From Rivibacter sp049446155 (GTDB lineage Bacteria > Pseudomonadota > Gammaproteobacteria > Burkholderiales > Burkholderiaceae_C): a stretch of 64,000 nt of DNA. The stretch's first letter is position 1. Each line of letters begins with the position of its first letter. Position numbers and translations under genes: made by a program. The notes under the pieces are model-generated. The model worked only from the letters and a program-made list of their open reading frames with translations. It did no database searches and was not told where the DNA came from. The stretch lies in assembly GCF_049446155.1 (NCBI RefSeq), contig NZ_JBMSEE010000006.1:186001-250000 (forward strand), in the 5' to 3' direction. Below are positions 1-8,486 of the stretch, one piece after another.

Positions 1-930
1 GCCTTGCTGGCGTTGTGCTGGGGCATCGCGGCCTCGGCCGCGTCGGCCCAGGAGTTCAAGCAGCCGATCCGCTTCGTGGTGCCCTTCGGCGCCGGCGGTG
101 CGACCGACGTACTGGCCCGCCTGGTGGCCACGCGCATCGGCAAGGACCTCGGCCAGACCGTCATCATCGAGAACAAGCCCGGTGCGGGCGGGCAGATCGG
201 TGCCCAGGCCGTCAAGGGCGCACCCGCCGACGGCAGCGTCTTCCTCGTCACGACCGAACACCCGCTCGTCGTGCTGCCGCACATCACGCCGAACGTCGGC
301 TACTCGCCCGAGAAGGACTTCGGGATCATGGGCAAGATCGCCAACCTGCAGTGGGCGCTGTCCACGCCGGCGAGCACTGGCGTGAAGACCATGCCGCAGT
401 TCATCGATTACGTCCGGCGCGATGCGACACGCGGCAACTTCGGCATCCCGCTGACGGGCGGCATCCCGACCATGATCGGCTCGGTGATCGCGAAGAAGGG
501 CGGCGTCGAGATGACGCCGATTCCCTACGCCGGCGGGGCCCCGATGGTGACCCACTTGCTGGGCGGCCAGCTGTCGACCGGCGTCACGGGCACCCCCGAG
601 GCCGCGGCCATGCAGAAGACCGGCAAGGTCGTCGTGCTTGCGCTGGCTGGCAGCCGGCGGTCGGCCTACCTGCCGGACGTTCCGACGTTCAACGAGCTCG
701 GCTATCCCGATCTCGACGTCGACAGCTGGATCGCCGTGTTCGCCCCCAAGGGCCTGCCCTCGGCGATGGCCGAGAAGTTCAACGCGGCGCTGCGCGCGGC
801 GCTGGCCGAACCGGAGGTGCGAACCAAGCTGGCCGACCTGTCGCTGGAGGCCACGCCGACGACGCTGAGCGAGGCCTCGAAGGAGTACGCATCGGCCCTC
901 GCATTCTGGGCACGGGCCTACAAGCCGTAG
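1..930 (+). CDS. Tripartite tricarboxylate transporter substrate-binding protein (Bug/TctC family), 5'-truncated
   Basis: Periplasmic solute-binding protein that would present a carboxylate or aromatic acid to a TctAB-type transporter or sensor. The visible part begins inside the signal peptide (hydrophobic run ending in ASAASAQ) and continues with PIRFVVPFGAGGATDVLAR and ENKPGAGGQIGA, the typical N-terminal signature of the Bug family. The remaining length, about 308 residues, is nearly the full family size, so only a few residues are missing beyond the window edge. Two bases separate it from the next gene, which encodes an amidohydrolase, so the three genes at 1-3042 probably form one catabolic operon. 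The ligand cannot be read from sequence; Bug proteins are a large expanded family in Burkholderiales. The family call is firm; the substrate is unknown. Confidence 0.93.
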   Translation, partial: ALLALCWGIAASAASAQEFKQPIRFVVPFGAGGATDVLARLVATRIGKDLGQTVIIENKPGAGGQIGAQAVKGAPADGSVFLVTTEHPLVVLPHITPNVGYSPEKDFGIMGKIANLQWALSTPASTGVKTMPQFIDYVRRDATRGNFGIPLTGGIPTMIGSVIAKKGGVEMTPIPYAGGAPMVTHLLGGQLSTGVTGTPEAAAMQKTGKVVVLALAGSRRSAYLPDVPTFNELGYPDLDVDSWIAVFAPKGLPSAMAEKFNAALRAALAEPEVRTKLADLSLEATPTTLSEASKEYASALAFWARAYKP

Positions 931-932
931 CG

Positions 933-1826
933 ATGGGAACCACAGTGCCGGCCGCCGACCCGGGCGACGCGGATCATTCGGCGGGTTCGGGCCCGCCGTC
1001 GATCGCGGTGCCGCGCGGCGCGTGCGACTGCCACATGCACGTCTTCGACGATGCGTTCCCGCCAGCGCGGACTGCCGTGTTGACCCACGCACCGGCGCGT
1101 CTGGCGGCCTATCGTCGGCTGCAGGCCCGCCTGGGCTTGCAGCGGCACGTGATCGTCCAGCCCTCCGTGTACGGTCTGGACAACCGCCTGCTGCTGCAGT
1201 CGCTCGCAGCGGCCGGAACCAGCGCGCGCGGTGTCGCGGTCATCGACGACCGAGTGACCGACGATCAGTTGCAGGCCCTCTCGGCCCAGCGCGTCGTAGG
1301 TGTGCGGTTCAACCTGGTCCAGCGCGGCGTGACGCAGATCGGGATGCTGTCGGCGGTGGCCTCGAGGATCCAGTCGTTCGACTGGCACGTGCAGCTGCAC
1401 CTTCCTCCCGACGAACTGCTGGCGCACGAAGACCTGATCGCGGCGCTGCCCGTGCCGGTCGTGCTCGACCACTGGGGCCGGGTGGCGAGCCAGCCGTCGA
1501 AAGAGGTGATGGTGGCCGCCAGCATCCAGCGACTGCTGGCGCGAGGCAACACCTGGGTCAAGCTGTCCGGTGCCTACCTGGCCTCGCACAGCCGACCGCC
1601 ATATGCCGACCTCGCGGTCCACGCCCAGGCCTGGGCTACCGCGCGGCCGGATCGGCTGCTGTGGGGGACCGATTGGCCGCACGCGACCGAAGCAGAGAAG
1701 CCCGACGACGCCGAACTGATGGATCTGCTGGCGCAGTGGCTGCCGGATCCCGGTGTCCGGAACGCGGTGCTGGTGACGAACCCCGAACGACTCTATGGAT
1801 TCGAACACCGCGCACCCGGTGGCTGA
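933..1826 (+). CDS. Amidohydrolase family 2 (LigI/4-sulfomuconolactone hydrolase-like lactonase)
   Basis: Metal-dependent TIM-barrel hydrolase of 297 residues. The metal-binding DCHMHVF motif lies at residues 32-38, a DHWGR segment supplies a further histidine, and the C-terminal WGTDWPH motif carries the catalytic aspartate of the family. Relatives open lactone rings such as 2-pyrone-4,6-dicarboxylate or muconolactones, or act on sugar lactones. I start it at the ATG two bases after the preceding stop; the reading frame is open further upstream, but there it overlaps the binding-protein gene. Its end overlaps the start of the following oxidase gene by 32 bases. A role in breakdown of an aromatic-derived or sugar acid is inferred from the neighbours, a carboxylate-binding protein and a 2-hydroxyacid oxidase. 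The exact substrate is undetermined. Confidence 0.85.
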   Translation: MGTTVPAADPGDADHSAGSGPPSIAVPRGACDCHMHVFDDAFPPARTAVLTHAPARLAAYRRLQARLGLQRHVIVQPSVYGLDNRLLLQSLAAAGTSARGVAVIDDRVTDDQLQALSAQRVVGVRFNLVQRGVTQIGMLSAVASRIQSFDWHVQLHLPPDELLAHEDLIAALPVPVVLDHWGRVASQPSKEVMVAASIQRLLARGNTWVKLSGAYLASHSRPPYADLAVHAQAWATARPDRLLWGTDWPHATEAEKPDDAELMDLLAQWLPDPGVRNAVLVTNPERLYGFEHRAPGG

Positions 1827-3042
1827 CGCCCCGAAGACCCACTCGGCCGCGCGTGCGCGCGCGCCGCAGCCGCCGCGCGCGCTGCGCAAGGTCTTGTGCC
1901 TCGACGACTTCGAACGGGCCGCCGCCGCCCATTTGCCGCGTCCCCTGTTCGGCTACATCGCGGGCGCCGCCGAGACCAACCTCTCGCTGCGCGGCAATCG
2001 CGAGGCCTTCGACCGGTACCGCTTCGTGCCGCGGGTTCTGGTCGACATTTCGCGGCGCAGCACGCAGCGCAGCGTGCTCGGGCAGGCCTACAGCGCGCCG
2101 TTCGGCATCGCGCCGCTGGGCCTGTCGGCACTCACGGCCTACCGCGGCGACATCGTTCTCGCCTTGGCGGCTGCACAGGCCGGCGTGCCGATGATCATGA
2201 GCGGCTCGTCGTTGATCCGGCTCGAAGAGGTTGCGGCCGTCAACCCACAGGCCTGGTTCCAGGCCTATCTGCCGGGCGATGAACCCGCCATCACGGCATT
2301 GATCGAGCGCGTCGCGCGGGCCGGATTCAGCACGCTGGTGCTGACGGTCGACACACCGGTGGCCGCCAACCGGGAGAACAATGTACGGGCAGGATTTTCG
2401 ACGCCCTTGAGGCCGACGCTTCGCCTTGCGTGGGACGGCGCCACGCATCTACGCTGGTCGCTCGGAACGTTCGCGCGAACCATCCTGCGCCACGGAATGC
2501 CGCACTTCGAGAACAACTACGCGACACGCGGCGCGCCTATCCTCTCGCCGAATATCGAGCGCGACTTCTCCGACCGCGGCCACTTGAACTGGCGGCACTT
2601 CGCGCTGATCCGCAAGCAGTGGCGCGGCCGTCTCGTCGTCAAGGGCATCCTCAGCGCCGACGACGCGAGGGCCGCTCGAGAGCAGGGCGCCGATGCGGTC
2701 ATCGTGTCCAACCATGGCGGGCGCCAATTGGACGGCGCCGTGTCACCGCTTCAAGTGCTCGCCGACGTGGTCGCCGCATGCCCCGGGTTTCCCGTCATGC
2801 TGGATGGCGGCGTACGGCGCGGAAGCGACGTGTTGAAGGCGCTCGCCCTGGGCGCCCGGTTCGTGTTCGTGGGGAGGCCGTTTGCCTATGCCGCCGCCGT
2901 CGCAGGACACGCTGGCGTGAGCCACGCCATTCATCTGCTGGCAAGCGAGATCTCCCGCGACATGGCGATGCTCGGTGTGAACGGGCTTGACGAACTGGAC
3001 CCGGCGAAGCACCTGATGCGCGACCGATCGCTGTTGATATAG
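1795..3042 (+). CDS. FMN-dependent alpha-hydroxy-acid dehydrogenase (L-lactate dehydrogenase/oxidase family)
   Basis: Flavoenzyme of 415 residues that oxidises a 2-hydroxy acid to the 2-keto acid. The family core is intact: FGYIAGAAETN near the N-terminus, FGIAPLGLSAL, the FMN-binding lysine segment LVVKGILSADDA, the active-site VSNHGGRQLDG with the catalytic histidine, and VMLDGGVRRGSDVLKALALGA near the C-terminus. It is somewhat longer than the usual 350-400 residues because of an Ala/Arg-rich N-terminal extension of about 35 residues, so a later start is possible. The ATG overlaps the upstream hydrolase by 32 bases, which suggests translational coupling. Lactate, glycolate, mandelate or another hydroxy acid could be the substrate. 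The clustering suggests the hydroxy acid arises from the lactone hydrolysed by the preceding enzyme, which is inference. Confidence 0.9.
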   Translation: MDSNTAHPVADAPKTHSAARARAPQPPRALRKVLCLDDFERAAAAHLPRPLFGYIAGAAETNLSLRGNREAFDRYRFVPRVLVDISRRSTQRSVLGQAYSAPFGIAPLGLSALTAYRGDIVLALAAAQAGVPMIMSGSSLIRLEEVAAVNPQAWFQAYLPGDEPAITALIERVARAGFSTLVLTVDTPVAANRENNVRAGFSTPLRPTLRLAWDGATHLRWSLGTFARTILRHGMPHFENNYATRGAPILSPNIERDFSDRGHLNWRHFALIRKQWRGRLVVKGILSADDARAAREQGADAVIVSNHGGRQLDGAVSPLQVLADVVAACPGFPVMLDGGVRRGSDVLKALALGARFVFVGRPFAYAAAVAGHAGVSHAIHLLASEISRDMAMLGVNGLDELDPAKHLMRDRSLLI

Positions 3043-3245
3043 GCCGAGTGGCCGGATTGGGTCGATATCCGCTGCTTGCCTGAGCCACCCGGGTGACCGC
3101 TCCCGCAAAGCAGCCGCTCGTTGCCCATCGGCCACTGCGGCGGCACCGCCAGCGGGCCTTGTCGCTGCGCGCAGCCCCGCGCTGAACTGAGCAGCACCCC
3201 GCGCGACATCCGAGCCGTTTGCCCCGTCGGCTCGGCCTTCGTCAG

Positions 3246-6200
3246 TCACCCCAGCCGCAAGCTGCGATACAGCCTCTCGGTCCCATCCGACGGCGCCAGG
3301 CTCAGCGTGATCGACAGCGTCTGCTTGAGCCGGCGGTAGGCGCTCACCGCCTCGGGCAGGCGGTCGAGCCGGTGGTAGCAGCGCATCAGTCCTTGGTAGA
3401 AGGGCTCGACCACGTTGTCGGCGTCGAGGCCGCGCAGGTACCAGGCGATGGCCTCCTCGTCGCGCTGCTGCGATTCGAGCCGCGCCGCGTGGCCGGCCAC
3501 GGCCTGGATGAACTTGCTGCGCAGGCGCTCGCGCGTCGTCGTGGGCCAGGCCTCGCCTTCTTCCTCGGCCAGGAAGGCGCCGCGGTACAGCGCCAGTGCT
3601 TCGTCCAGTGCCTGCGGACCGGCGGCGAGCGCGCGCTCGAAGGCCCAGGCATCGACCCACACGCGGCTGCGGTCGAGCGTGACCTGGCCGCCTTGCTGCG
3701 ACACCGCGTCCGACTCGCCGAGCAGGCCGCGCAGCCGGTGCACCGCGGCGGCCAGCGAGCGCGCGGCGGCGTCGCCGTCCTCGTCGGGCCAGAAGCTGTC
3801 GATCAGCGTGCCGTCGGATGCGCTGCCGCCGCGTGCGATCAGCGCCTTCAGCAGGGCCAGGGTCTTGCGCGGCGTCTTGCGGCCGAACTCGATCGGCCGC
3901 TCGTCGACCAGGACCTCGAAGCCACCCAGCGTGCGCACCTTGAGCGGCCACGGCCAGATTGCCGGCGCGTTGGGCGGCGGCGCGACGCGCCAGCGCTTGG
4001 CGAGCGCGCGCACGAACTCGACCTCGATGCCCGCTTGCAGCGCACGCAGCAGCAGCTCCGGCTTGCGCGCGATCACGCGGTGCACATAGGCCGCGCGCGC
4101 CGGCGCGCTGGCGGCCAGCGTGAAGGCCTCGCGCAGCTTGGCCTCGGCGCGCGCGGCGTCGCCTTGCGCGTTGAGCGCGTGCGACTCGTCGAGCAGCAGC
4201 TGCGCCTCCATGTTCTCGAGGTAGCTGCCGCGCGCGATCTCGCGCGAGCGCTCGACGAGCGCCAGCGCGCGCTCGGGCTGGCCGGCATCGGTGAACACGC
4301 TGGCGATCACCGCCGGGAACACCGCGACGAAGTAGGCCGCGCCGATGCGCTCGGCAAGTTGCACCGCGCGCTCGGCATGGGCCAGTGCGCTGCGGAAGTC
4401 GCCGCGCCGCTGCGCGAGCATGACCTGCGCCTGCGCGAGGTTGAGCTCGGCGTCCGCGTGGCCGCGCGCAGGATGGACCTCCATGCGCGCCAAGGCCTGC
4501 TGCGCGGCGTCGAGGCGGCCCCACAGCACGTCGAGATAGGCGTGGAACTGCAGCGCGGCAAACTCGGCGTGCGCGAGGCCCTCGTCGTGCGCCAGCGCCT
4601 GCGCGCGCCGAAAGCCCTGCGAAGCCTCGTCGTAGCGGCCGGCGCGCACCTCGTGCATTGCGCGAAAGATGAACCAGAACGCGCGGTTGAGCGCGCTGGC
4701 CGGCAGGCGATCGACCAGCGGGTCGACCTTGGCGATGAGCTGCGTCGCGAGCTCGTACTCGGCCGCGTTGTGCAGCCAGGTGATCAGGTGCGTGGCGGTC
4801 GACAGTCGCTGGTTCCAGTCGATGCGCCGGTCGTCGAGCAGGCCCAGCAGACGCAGGCCCAGGTCGCGCAGGGCCGGATGCGCGAGGCGGCAAAAGCCCA
4901 AGGCCGCGTGCAGCGCCGAGATGCTGAGCAGCTCGACCGCCGGCGTCGGAAAGGCGAGCGGCTGGCGGATCAGCGATTCGAGGCGGTCGACCCAGGGCGT
5001 GATCTCCGACCAGCCCAGCCGCGCATACCAGAGCGTCTGCACCACCGCGGCGCCGCAGGCCAGCCGGCCGGCGTCGTCGCCCAGCGCGTCGAAGCGCGCA
5101 TGGCCGGCCTGCAGGCAGCGCAGCGCTCGCTCGGCGGCGGTGGCCATGCAGGCGCGGCCTTCCCAGTAGGCCAGCCAGGGTTCGCGCTCGCGCGCCTCGG
5201 CCGGCAGGCGATCGAGCCAGTCGAGCAGGGTCTGGCGGCGGCCCTGCAGCAAGAGCCCTTCGGCATGCGCGAGCAGCAAGCGGCCGATGGCCGGCGCGTC
5301 GCCGAACTGCGCATACAGGCCCAGCGCCGGTTCCCACTGGCCCGCCTCGTCGAGCGCCTGCGCGGTGCCAAGGGCGATCTGGCGGCAGCCGTCGGTGCCG
5401 AAGGCGTCTTGCGCGCGATGCTGCAAGAAGGTGCGAAACAGCGCGTGGAACTGGTAGACCAGTTGCGAGGGCACTTGGGCGCCGGCGGGCGCGGCGATGC
5501 GGCGGCGGTCGGTGAAGAGCTGGCGCTTGTGGAACTGCTCGAGCAGGCGCGGCGCGTCCGGCAGGCCGCTCAGGCGCTCGGCGAGCTCGGCCGTCAGGTT
5601 GGGCGCGAAGGCCATGCGCATCAGCGCCTCGCGCTGCGCCTGCGGCGTGCCGTCGAAGACGCGCTGCGCGAAGTAGCCGAACACATGCTGCAGCGACTCG
5701 GCGTCGTCGGCATCGGCGGCATGCGCCGCGCGCGTGCGCGTGAGCAGCAGCGTGAGGCCGGCGGCCCAGCCGTTGGAGCGCTCGTGCAGCGCGGCGACCT
5801 GGGCCTCGTCGTCGACGCCGCGCTTGCGAGCCAGCGCGCGCGTCTCGGCCAGCGTGAGCCGCAGCGCGTCGGCGTCGAGCAGGGCGATCGCGCCGTCGGC
5901 GATCAGCGGCGCGTAGTCGGCGCCGGGCTCGCTGCGGCTGAGCACGAGCAGGCGCATCTCGCCGGGCAGCTGCGCCGCGGCCTCGGCAACCATGCGGTGG
6001 AAGGCGGACTCGGGCGGCGCTTCCTGAAAGTTGTCGAGGACCACGACGCAGTCGGGCTCCAGCCTCGCGAACAGCGCGCGGAAGAAGCGGCGCGAGAAGC
6101 CGGGCAGGTCTTGCAGGTACTCGGGCGTCAGCAGCGGCAGCGGCTCGCGTGCACGCTTGGTGTCGGCGCGCTCCTCGGCGGCCAGCGACAGGTGGTAGAC

Positions 6201-6434
6201 GAAGGAGGCCGCGTCGGCGTCGCCGGCGTCGACCTGGTACCACAGCAGCGGCCGCTTGCGCGCTTGCAGCCAGCTCGCCGCGAGCGTGGTCTTGCCGGCG
6301 CCGGGCTGGGCGCCGAGCCAGACCACGGGGTGCTGCGCGGCCTTGTCGAGCAGCTGGAGCAGGCGCGTGCGCGCCAGCACGTCGTGCAGGCGCGGCGGCG
6401 AGAGCTTCGCGAGGGCGTGCTGCTTGCGGACCAT
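3246..6434 (-). CDS. MalT-like STAND ATPase with C-terminal winged helix and bacterial transcriptional activator domain (SARP type)
   Basis: Large signal-transducing transcription regulator of 1062 residues. The N-terminal NTPase has a Walker A motif GAQPGAGKTT at residues 41-50 and a Walker B-like CVVVLDNFQ near 128-136. A long helical repeat region follows (about 330-820) with many alanine-rich TPR-like pairs. The C-terminus carries an OmpR-type winged helix (VRTLGGFEVLVDERPIEF, from about 830) and then a bacterial transcriptional activator domain to the end. In MalT the DNA-binding part is a LuxR-type helix-turn-helix; here it is replaced by the SARP/AfsR module. The ATG chosen is preceded by a repeat-rich intergenic stretch, so the longer upstream open frame is not real. 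No adjacent target is obvious; the effector molecule is unknown. Confidence 0.88.
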   Translation of the reverse strand: MVRKQHALAKLSPPRLHDVLARTRLLQLLDKAAQHPVVWLGAQPGAGKTTLAASWLQARKRPLLWYQVDAGDADAASFVYHLSLAAEERADTKRAREPLPLLTPEYLQDLPGFSRRFFRALFARLEPDCVVVLDNFQEAPPESAFHRMVAEAAAQLPGEMRLLVLSRSEPGADYAPLIADGAIALLDADALRLTLAETRALARKRGVDDEAQVAALHERSNGWAAGLTLLLTRTRAAHAADADDAESLQHVFGYFAQRVFDGTPQAQREALMRMAFAPNLTAELAERLSGLPDAPRLLEQFHKRQLFTDRRRIAAPAGAQVPSQLVYQFHALFRTFLQHRAQDAFGTDGCRQIALGTAQALDEAGQWEPALGLYAQFGDAPAIGRLLLAHAEGLLLQGRRQTLLDWLDRLPAEAREREPWLAYWEGRACMATAAERALRCLQAGHARFDALGDDAGRLACGAAVVQTLWYARLGWSEITPWVDRLESLIRQPLAFPTPAVELLSISALHAALGFCRLAHPALRDLGLRLLGLLDDRRIDWNQRLSTATHLITWLHNAAEYELATQLIAKVDPLVDRLPASALNRAFWFIFRAMHEVRAGRYDEASQGFRRAQALAHDEGLAHAEFAALQFHAYLDVLWGRLDAAQQALARMEVHPARGHADAELNLAQAQVMLAQRRGDFRSALAHAERAVQLAERIGAAYFVAVFPAVIASVFTDAGQPERALALVERSREIARGSYLENMEAQLLLDESHALNAQGDAARAEAKLREAFTLAASAPARAAYVHRVIARKPELLLRALQAGIEVEFVRALAKRWRVAPPPNAPAIWPWPLKVRTLGGFEVLVDERPIEFGRKTPRKTLALLKALIARGGSASDGTLIDSFWPDEDGDAAARSLAAAVHRLRGLLGESDAVSQQGGQVTLDRSRVWVDAWAFERALAAGPQALDEALALYRGAFLAEEEGEAWPTTTRERLRSKFIQAVAGHAARLESQQRDEEAIAWYLRGLDADNVVEPFYQGLMRCYHRLDRLPEAVSAYRRLKQTLSITLSLAPSDGTERLYRSLRLG

Positions 6435-6485
6435 GCGTGGCCTTTGGCGGCGATCATAGGTCGGCAATGGCCGTGACGGACCCTC

Positions 6486-6600
6486 ACACCGGCCCTCTCC
6501 GCACGCGGGAGAGGGAGCTGTCCGACTGCCGCACGCGGGAGAGGGAGCAGGTCGCACTGTGCTCCCTCGCCCCCGCGAGGGGGAGAGGGTTGGGGTGAGG
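6486..6600. repeat. REP-like palindromic intergenic repeat
   Basis: The 17-base unit GCACGCGGGAGAGGGAG occurs twice, at 6501-6517 and 6531-6547. It is followed by a near-perfect hairpin at 6562-6585 (CTCCCTCGC, loop CCCC, GCGAGGGGGAG) and a TTGGGGTGAGGG tail. When translated on the reverse strand this gives the LTPTLSP signature known from REP-like repeats in many G+C-rich proteobacteria. It fills the gap between the regulator start and the fadD end, and could act as a transcription or RNA-stability barrier. Confidence 0.7.
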
Positions 6601-6649
6601 GGGTAACGCGGCGGAACTCGATCTCTTCGACCGCCCAGCCCCCGCCCCG

Positions 6650-8326
6650 CTACGCCCGCGCCACCACCATCTCCCTCAACTGCCTTCGCAACACCTTCCC
6701 CACCGGACTCTTCGGCAGCTCGTCGAAGAAGTGCACGTGGCGCGGCATCTTGTAGCCGGTGAGATGCTGGCGGCAGTGCAGCAGCACCTCGCGCGCGCCG
6801 AGCTTCGGGTCGCGGCGCACCACGCACAGGTGAACCGCCTCGCCGCTGGCGGCGTCCGGGCGGCCGATGGCCGCGACCTCGGCCACGCCGTCGTGCAGCG
6901 AGACCACGTCCTCGATCTCGTTGGGGTACACGTTGAAGCCCGAGACCAGGATCATGTCCTTGAGCCGGTCGACGATGCGCAGGTAGCCGCGCTCGTCCAT
7001 CGTCGCGATGTCGCCGGTGCGCAGGAAGCCGTCTTGCGTCATCACCGCGGCGGTCTCGTCGGGGCGTTGCCAGTAGCCCTTCATGACCTGCGGGCCGCGC
7101 ACGCACAGCTCGCCGGCCTGGCCGATGCCGACCTCGCGGCCGGCGGCATCGCGCAGCGAGACCTCGGTTGACGGCAGCGGCAGGCCGATGCTGCCGCTGA
7201 AGCCCTTCTGGTCGATCGGGTTGACCGCCACCGTCGGCGAGCATTCGGTCAGGCCGTAGCCCTCGCACAGCGCCACGCCGGTCAGTGCCTGCCAGCGCCG
7301 CGCGACGCCTTGCTGCACCGCCGCGCCGCCGCCCAGGGCGACGCGCAGCGAGGAGAAGTCGATGCGCTCGAACGCCGGCTCGGCCAGCAGGTTGTTGAAC
7401 AGCGTGTTGACGGCCGGCAGCGAGACGAAGCGGTGGCGTGACAGCACCTTGACGAAGGCCTTGGTGTTGCGCGGATCGGCGACCAGCACGTTGGTGCCGC
7501 CCACCGTCATCACGTTGAGCGCCATGCCCAGCGCGAACACGTGGTACAGCGGGATCGCAGTGACCGTGACCTGTTCCTGGGACAGATCGAGGAAGGGCTC
7601 GGACCACGCCTGGCCCTGGCGCGCGTTGGCCAGCACGTTCAGGTGCGTGAGCATCGCGCCCTTGGCGACGCCGGTCGTGCCGCCGGTGTACTGCAGGAAG
7701 GCGAGGTCACCCGGCGCCACCTTCACCGGCCGAGGCGCGCCGAGCCGGCGGGCGAACAGCGCGTCGCGAAGCCGCACGCTGCCTGGCAGCGCATAGGGCG
7801 GCACCGCGCCCTTGACCTGCATCACGGTGCCGGCGACGAGACGCAGCGGCAGCCGCAGCAGGTCGGCCGCGCCGGTCACGACGACGTGCCTGAGCCGCGC
7901 GGCCTGCGCCACCTCCTGCAGCACGTGGGCAAAGTTCTCCAGGATCACGATCGCCTCGGCGCCGGAGTCCTTGATCTGGTGCTCGAGCTCGCGCGGCGTG
8001 TACATCGGATTGACGTTGACGACCACGCAGCCGGCGCGCAGCGCGCCGAACAGGCACACCGGGTACTGCAGCACGTTGGGCATCATCAGCGCGACCCGCG
8101 CGCCGGGCGCCACGCCCTGCTGCTGCAGCCAGGCCGCGAAGCGCGCCGACAGCGCGTCGAGCTCGCGGTAGCTGATCGCATGGCCGGTCGCGCCGCTGAC
8201 GAAGGCGCGCCGCTCGGGATAGCGCGCCACCTGCTGCGCGAGGAAGTCGCCGATCGAGCCGATGTCGTCGAGCGCGATCTCGTGGGGAACCTGCTTGGGG
8301 TAGCTCTTGAGCCAGATCTTGTCCAT
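6650..8326 (-). CDS. fadD: Long-chain fatty acid--CoA ligase (acyl-CoA synthetase)
   Basis: ATP-dependent activation of a fatty acid to acyl-CoA, the entry step of beta-oxidation. The 558-residue protein matches the FadD length. It has the AMP-binding P-loop YTGGTTGVAKGAM near residues 212-224, the GYGLTECSP motif, the LRTGDIATMDERGYL segment and the C-terminal VYPNEIEDV plus SPVGKVLRR lysine region, all hallmarks of the adenylate-forming family. The N-terminal WLKSYPKQVPHEI is typical of FadD. It is transcribed away from the MBL operon; an inverted repeat shared with the TetR gene's upstream region lies 67 bases before its start, which suggests control by that repressor. It could prefer medium-chain or aryl acids; the chain length cannot be read here. 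Confidence 0.93.
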   Translation of the reverse strand: MDKIWLKSYPKQVPHEIALDDIGSIGDFLAQQVARYPERRAFVSGATGHAISYRELDALSARFAAWLQQQGVAPGARVALMMPNVLQYPVCLFGALRAGCVVVNVNPMYTPRELEHQIKDSGAEAIVILENFAHVLQEVAQAARLRHVVVTGAADLLRLPLRLVAGTVMQVKGAVPPYALPGSVRLRDALFARRLGAPRPVKVAPGDLAFLQYTGGTTGVAKGAMLTHLNVLANARQGQAWSEPFLDLSQEQVTVTAIPLYHVFALGMALNVMTVGGTNVLVADPRNTKAFVKVLSRHRFVSLPAVNTLFNNLLAEPAFERIDFSSLRVALGGGAAVQQGVARRWQALTGVALCEGYGLTECSPTVAVNPIDQKGFSGSIGLPLPSTEVSLRDAAGREVGIGQAGELCVRGPQVMKGYWQRPDETAAVMTQDGFLRTGDIATMDERGYLRIVDRLKDMILVSGFNVYPNEIEDVVSLHDGVAEVAAIGRPDAASGEAVHLCVVRRDPKLGAREVLLHCRQHLTGYKMPRHVHFFDELPKSPVGKVLRRQLREMVVARA

Positions 8327-8393
8327 CGTGTAGTGCTGTCGTCGAAGGGGCCGGGCCGCTTGGCCGACTCGGGCCAGGGGTCAATGAAAATGT

Positions 8394-8414
8394 ATTGGCA
8401 CTAACAGTGTCACA
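8394..8414. promoter_or_regulatory. Candidate TetR operator in the fadD/MBL divergent region
   Basis: The arrangement is ATTGGCAC, five bases TAACA, then GTGTCACA. It has the same 8-5-8 layout as the perfect repeat at 12760-12780. The left arm matches the half-site ATTGACAC at 7 of 8 positions and the right arm (reverse complement) at 6 of 8. It sits 67 bases before fadD and 72 bases before the divergent MBL gene, so one bound dimer could control both. Operator function is inferred. Confidence 0.6.
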
Positions 8415-8486
8415 ATATCCAGACTCGCGCAAGCGAGCGAGCCCGGGGCAGCCCGGCGCAGCGAGAGAGACAACGGAGACAAGCAC

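Noticed and set aside
6486..6600. CRISPR array
   Set aside because: Only two direct repeats with palindromic structure and no regular spacers; fits a REP-like element.
6435..7607. N-terminal extension of the MalT-like regulator through the fadD region
   Set aside because: The added frame crosses the repeat and runs antisense-like in the fadD gene; the ATG at 6434 starts a typical MalT N-terminus.
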